This document shows positions 31,898 through 33,585 of a stretch of 33,585 bases of DNA, piece by piece; the stretch's first letter is position 1, and the number at the start of each line of letters is the position of its first letter. The translations under genes and the position numbers were made by a program. This DNA comes from Planctomycetia bacterium (GTDB lineage Bacteria; Planctomycetota; Planctomycetia; Gemmatales; Gemmataceae). The notes beneath the pieces were generated by a model. It made no database searches and was not told the origin of the DNA. It saw nothing but the letters and a program-made list of their open reading frames with translations. The stretch spans positions 1 through 33,585 of the forward strand of contig SXID01000036.1 in the NCBI GenBank assembly GCA_005772955.1, in the 5' to 3' direction.

Positions 31898-31937
31898 CGA
31901 ACGGGCCGCGAGGGAAACCACGCGGCCCGTTCGTTTT
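31898..31937 (+). terminator. Rho-independent terminator
   Basis: CGAACGGGCCGCG (31898-31910) and CGCGGCCCGTTCG (31921-31933) form a perfect 13-bp stem around AGGGAAACCA, followed by TTTT. It lies 13 bp after the stop of the 31561 gene. Confidence 0.88.
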
Positions 31938-32017
31938 CCCCGTGAAAGAGCGCCGTAATCCGGCAGTACGATTTCACGTCTCGCGAATAACGCGAGCTTC
32001 AACATAGGAGGTACATC

Positions 32018-32377
32018 GTGACACGCCTCGCAATCGCGGTTGCTCTGGCCGCTGTCCTCGGACTCGGAACCGCGGGCACAGCCGACGCACAGTACGTCTC
32101 GCAGTACCGGGTCATCACGCCGAACGGTGGCGTGGTGATTGGCAACACCTACTCCAGTTGGGGCGTGTACCAGTCGCACCGTATGTACGTCTCGCCGTTC
32201 GGTTTCGTGAAGCAGCAAACATATTACGGCGACGTGTATGGCAACAGTTACGGTCCGTCATCCGGCTACAACAACTACAGCGGGTATGGCTACAACCGCG
32301 GGTTCTACCAGACGAGTCCGTTCGTAGCCCCTTACGGCGGCGGCTACAACTACAACTTCTACAGCCGCCGTTGGTGA
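32018..32377 (+). CDS. Small secreted Tyr/Gly-rich protein
   Basis: 119 aa with a GTG start supported by GGAGG 6 nt upstream. The signal peptide MTRLAIAVALAAVLGLGTAG is followed by TADAQYVSQYRVI. The mature part is dominated by Tyr, Gly, Ser and Asn: GDVYGNSYGPSSGYNNYSGY, GGGYNYNFYSRRW. It resembles the preceding gene in layout and end (Trp). Such low-complexity Tyr-rich peptides could cross-link or coat surfaces, but this is speculation from composition. A short hairpin (CTCGCG-AATAA-CGCGAG, 31980-31996) lies in its leader. It converges with the ImpE-like gene. Confidence 0.8.
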   Translation: MTRLAIAVALAAVLGLGTAGTADAQYVSQYRVITPNGGVVIGNTYSSWGVYQSHRMYVSPFGFVKQQTYYGDVYGNSYGPSSGYNNYSGYGYNRGFYQTSPFVAPYGGGYNYNFYSRRW

Positions 32378-32431
32378 GCGAGACAAGATGTGAAGACACG
32401 ATCCGCGGGACAACCCTACAACTCGCGTCGT

Positions 32432-33217
32432 TTATCGCACTTCGATGAGCCGGCATTCGGACAGTAGCACTTCGTCGTCGTCGCCCACGAGCAGCAACTT
32501 GCCGCCGATGCACCGCGTCGGGCCGTTGTCCGGGCACACGTGATCCGTTTCGATACCGAGCGCGAACTCCGATTCCGCGCGGTGCGACGCGGGGTACACG
32601 AGCGGCAGGTGAACGTCCGCGGTGGTGCCGTCGCGGAACGTGAGCGTCGCGGGGCGGTAGAGTTGGTCGAGCAGAGAAGCCGCCGACGAGAGCAGCACCT
32701 TCCGCAGCATCTCCCACGGCACCCACAGATATTCGCCGCCGCGAAACGCTTCCAGCACCGACGCGAACCGGTCGTCGGCGTCGCGCAGACCATCGAACTC
32801 GCGCCCGTCGATGAACCCGCGGATCACCGGGCTGACGGCGTCGGCCCCATCGACGGCCCGCACCGCTTTCTCAGGCTCGGCGCGGCGGAGTAACTGAACC
32901 GCTTTCCACCTTCGGCTGGTGTGCTTTGGCGGCGGGTCGGGAATAATTGTAGGCTCCCGACCGGCGTGTGTGCGGGACCGCTCGCTGCGGAACAACCGGT
33001 GGAACGACCGTTCCACTTCGGGCCAGTCCGGTTCGTCGGAGTCGATCTGCGTGAGGTGTTCGAGCGCGTCGTCGAGCCGGCCAGCGAAGGCCAGCAAATC
33101 GACGAGCAACCGGCGCGCGACCGGGTCGGCCGGTGCGGCGACAACCGCAGCTTCCTGGTGTACGACCGCGTCCGCGAGCCGGCCTTCAGAGAGCATGTCG
33201 TGAACCGTCACTGCCAT
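32432..33217 (-). CDS. ImpE/TagJ-family type VI secretion accessory protein
   Basis: 261 aa, the family's normal length. The N-terminal half is helical with TPR-like features: MLSEGRLADAVVHQEAAVVA, PVARRLLVDLLAFAGRLDDA. The C-terminal half matches ImpE/TagJ: VLEAFRGGEYLWVPWEMLRK, YRPATLTFRDGTTADVHLPL, VYPASH and SECRLIEVR. TagJ binds the TssB sheath and ClpV in characterised type VI systems. No tss gene is visible in the window, so the rest of the cluster would have to lie beyond the IS element or elsewhere. The start overlaps the stop of a damaged upstream gene by 10 bp. No good Shine-Dalgarno is seen, which suggests it was translationally coupled to that gene. Confidence 0.82.
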   Translation of the reverse strand: MAVTVHDMLSEGRLADAVVHQEAAVVAAPADPVARRLLVDLLAFAGRLDDALEHLTQIDSDEPDWPEVERSFHRLFRSERSRTHAGREPTIIPDPPPKHTSRRWKAVQLLRRAEPEKAVRAVDGADAVSPVIRGFIDGREFDGLRDADDRFASVLEAFRGGEYLWVPWEMLRKVLLSSAASLLDQLYRPATLTFRDGTTADVHLPLVYPASHRAESEFALGIETDHVCPDNGPTRCIGGKLLLVGDDDEVLLSECRLIEVR

Positions 33218-33447
33218 ACGGGCAGTTTACACGAATCACGCGGCCCGCGCAACTGCTGGCGCGCCGGTAGGGCCGCGACCGGCACCGGGTGTCCGGTCAA
33301 CCGCGACAGCACTTCCGTTACCTGGAACGGGTTGAGCGTCTGGACCACTTCCGATTCGACCGTCATTCCGGGGAACCGAACCTCCGCATCGGCCGCTGGG
33401 CGCACGACCGACCAGCGCGACGCGCTCGCCGTTGAGACGCGGCACTA
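33208..33447 (-). pseudogene. C-terminal remnant of a gene upstream of impE, frameshifted and cut by an IS element
   Basis: From the IS boundary at about 33447 the minus strand reads VPRLNGERVALVGRAPSGR in one frame with strongly GC-biased third positions. Near 33390 the coding bias moves to another frame, which reads DAEVRFPGMTVESEVVQTLN and PFQVTEVLSRLTGHPVPVAA and ends PRDSCKLPVWQ at 33208. That stop overlaps the impE start by 10 bp. The family is not recognised. The ATG at 33366 could give a 52-residue peptide, but the more likely reading is a decayed C-terminus. Confidence 0.5.
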
Positions 33448-33459
33448 GAGCAGTTTCGG

Positions 33460-33585
33460 TTAATGCGTAGCGGTGTACCCAGCGTGTCGGATGTAGTTGC
33501 CGCACTCGTCGGGCGTGAACGCCTCGTGAACCGTGCCGAAGAAGCGTTCGATCTTGTCGATGGTGCGCAGTTCGGCGGCTCGTAA
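33460..33585 (-). mobile_element. IS630-type transposase C-terminus (partial, at window edge)
   Basis: The last 41 residues before the stop at 33460-33462 are LRAAELRTIDKIERFFGTVH then EAFTPDECGNYIRHAGYTAT-H. This resembles the C-terminal tail of IS630/ISRSO5-type DDE transposases (LRxAxARTIExLWxAI...TPxECANYFxxAGY). The N-terminus lies outside the window. The sequence after the stop (CCGAAACTGCTCTAG) ends in a CTAG, consistent with the TA target used by this family; the element boundary is therefore probably at about 33446. Confidence 0.72.

Noticed and set aside
33236-33505. An 89-codon frame across the IS boundary upstream of impE
   Set aside because: It spans the end of the transposase and the remnant gene, and only its middle part shows coding bias, so it is not one gene.

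Overview
The window looks like chromosomal DNA of a high-GC planctomycete, most likely a Gemmataceae relative. This is inferred from protein families, not from a marker gene: a long secreted YXWXGXW-repeat protein with a Pro/Lys tail, a secreted DUF1080 protein, a TadE-TadE-TadG cluster, an M61 peptidase with a PDZ domain, a SWIM/SNF2 ATPase, a DUF3365 haem-type histidine kinase and Tyr-rich secreted mini-proteins. Genes lie on both strands in short runs with compact intergenic regions.

Layout. 1-4421: partial trpB facing mutM, then a c-haem histidine kinase convergent with cysE. 4645-8218: the YXWXGXW surface protein and a LarA-like protein without the usual catalytic residues, both on the minus strand. 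8395-11200: an aldehyde dehydrogenase followed by a class-III aminotransferase. 11218-15727: a long palindrome, a secreted unknown, rmlB-rmlA and a secreted beta-propeller. 15752-21346: trxB divergent from argA, two small planctomycete-type unknowns, a GNAT enzyme and glgC. 21532-24802: TadG/TadE/TadE and a stand-alone Clp_N protein (minus). 24948-27126: two secreted proteins, a Ser-Arg tRNA pair and a perfect 59-bp inverted repeat. 27134-31432: M61 peptidase divergent from the SNF2 ATPase. 31451-33585: a sigma-54-like promoter, two Tyr-rich secreted peptides, an ImpE/TagJ-like gene, a damaged upstream gene and the end of an IS630-type element.

The most unusual signal is not a protein. Many intergenic regions carry short repeats of 7-9 bp, usually as inverted pairs, and these form the 5' leaders of genes that lack a Shine-Dalgarno sequence: trpB, mutM, the kinase, the WD-like protein, trxB, argA and glgC. 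Most other genes have an ordinary GGAG-type site and no repeat; the GNAT gene has both. The motif differs from place to place (CTCTGCG, ACGAAAC, ACAACTC, TGTCTTC types), but the design is the same: G-poor, weakly structured and running up to the ATG. Separately there are longer REP-like palindromes at 11218, 24843 and 29069, and one lies in frame inside the SNF2 coding sequence (31184-31266).

Metabolic content is mostly housekeeping: Trp, Cys and Arg biosynthesis, thioredoxin reduction, base-excision repair, dTDP-sugar and glycogen precursors. The surface and secretion content (Tad proteins, YXWXGXW, DUF1080, Tyr-rich peptides, M61) fits the complex planctomycete envelope. All protein assignments rest on motifs read from the translation; no database search was possible.
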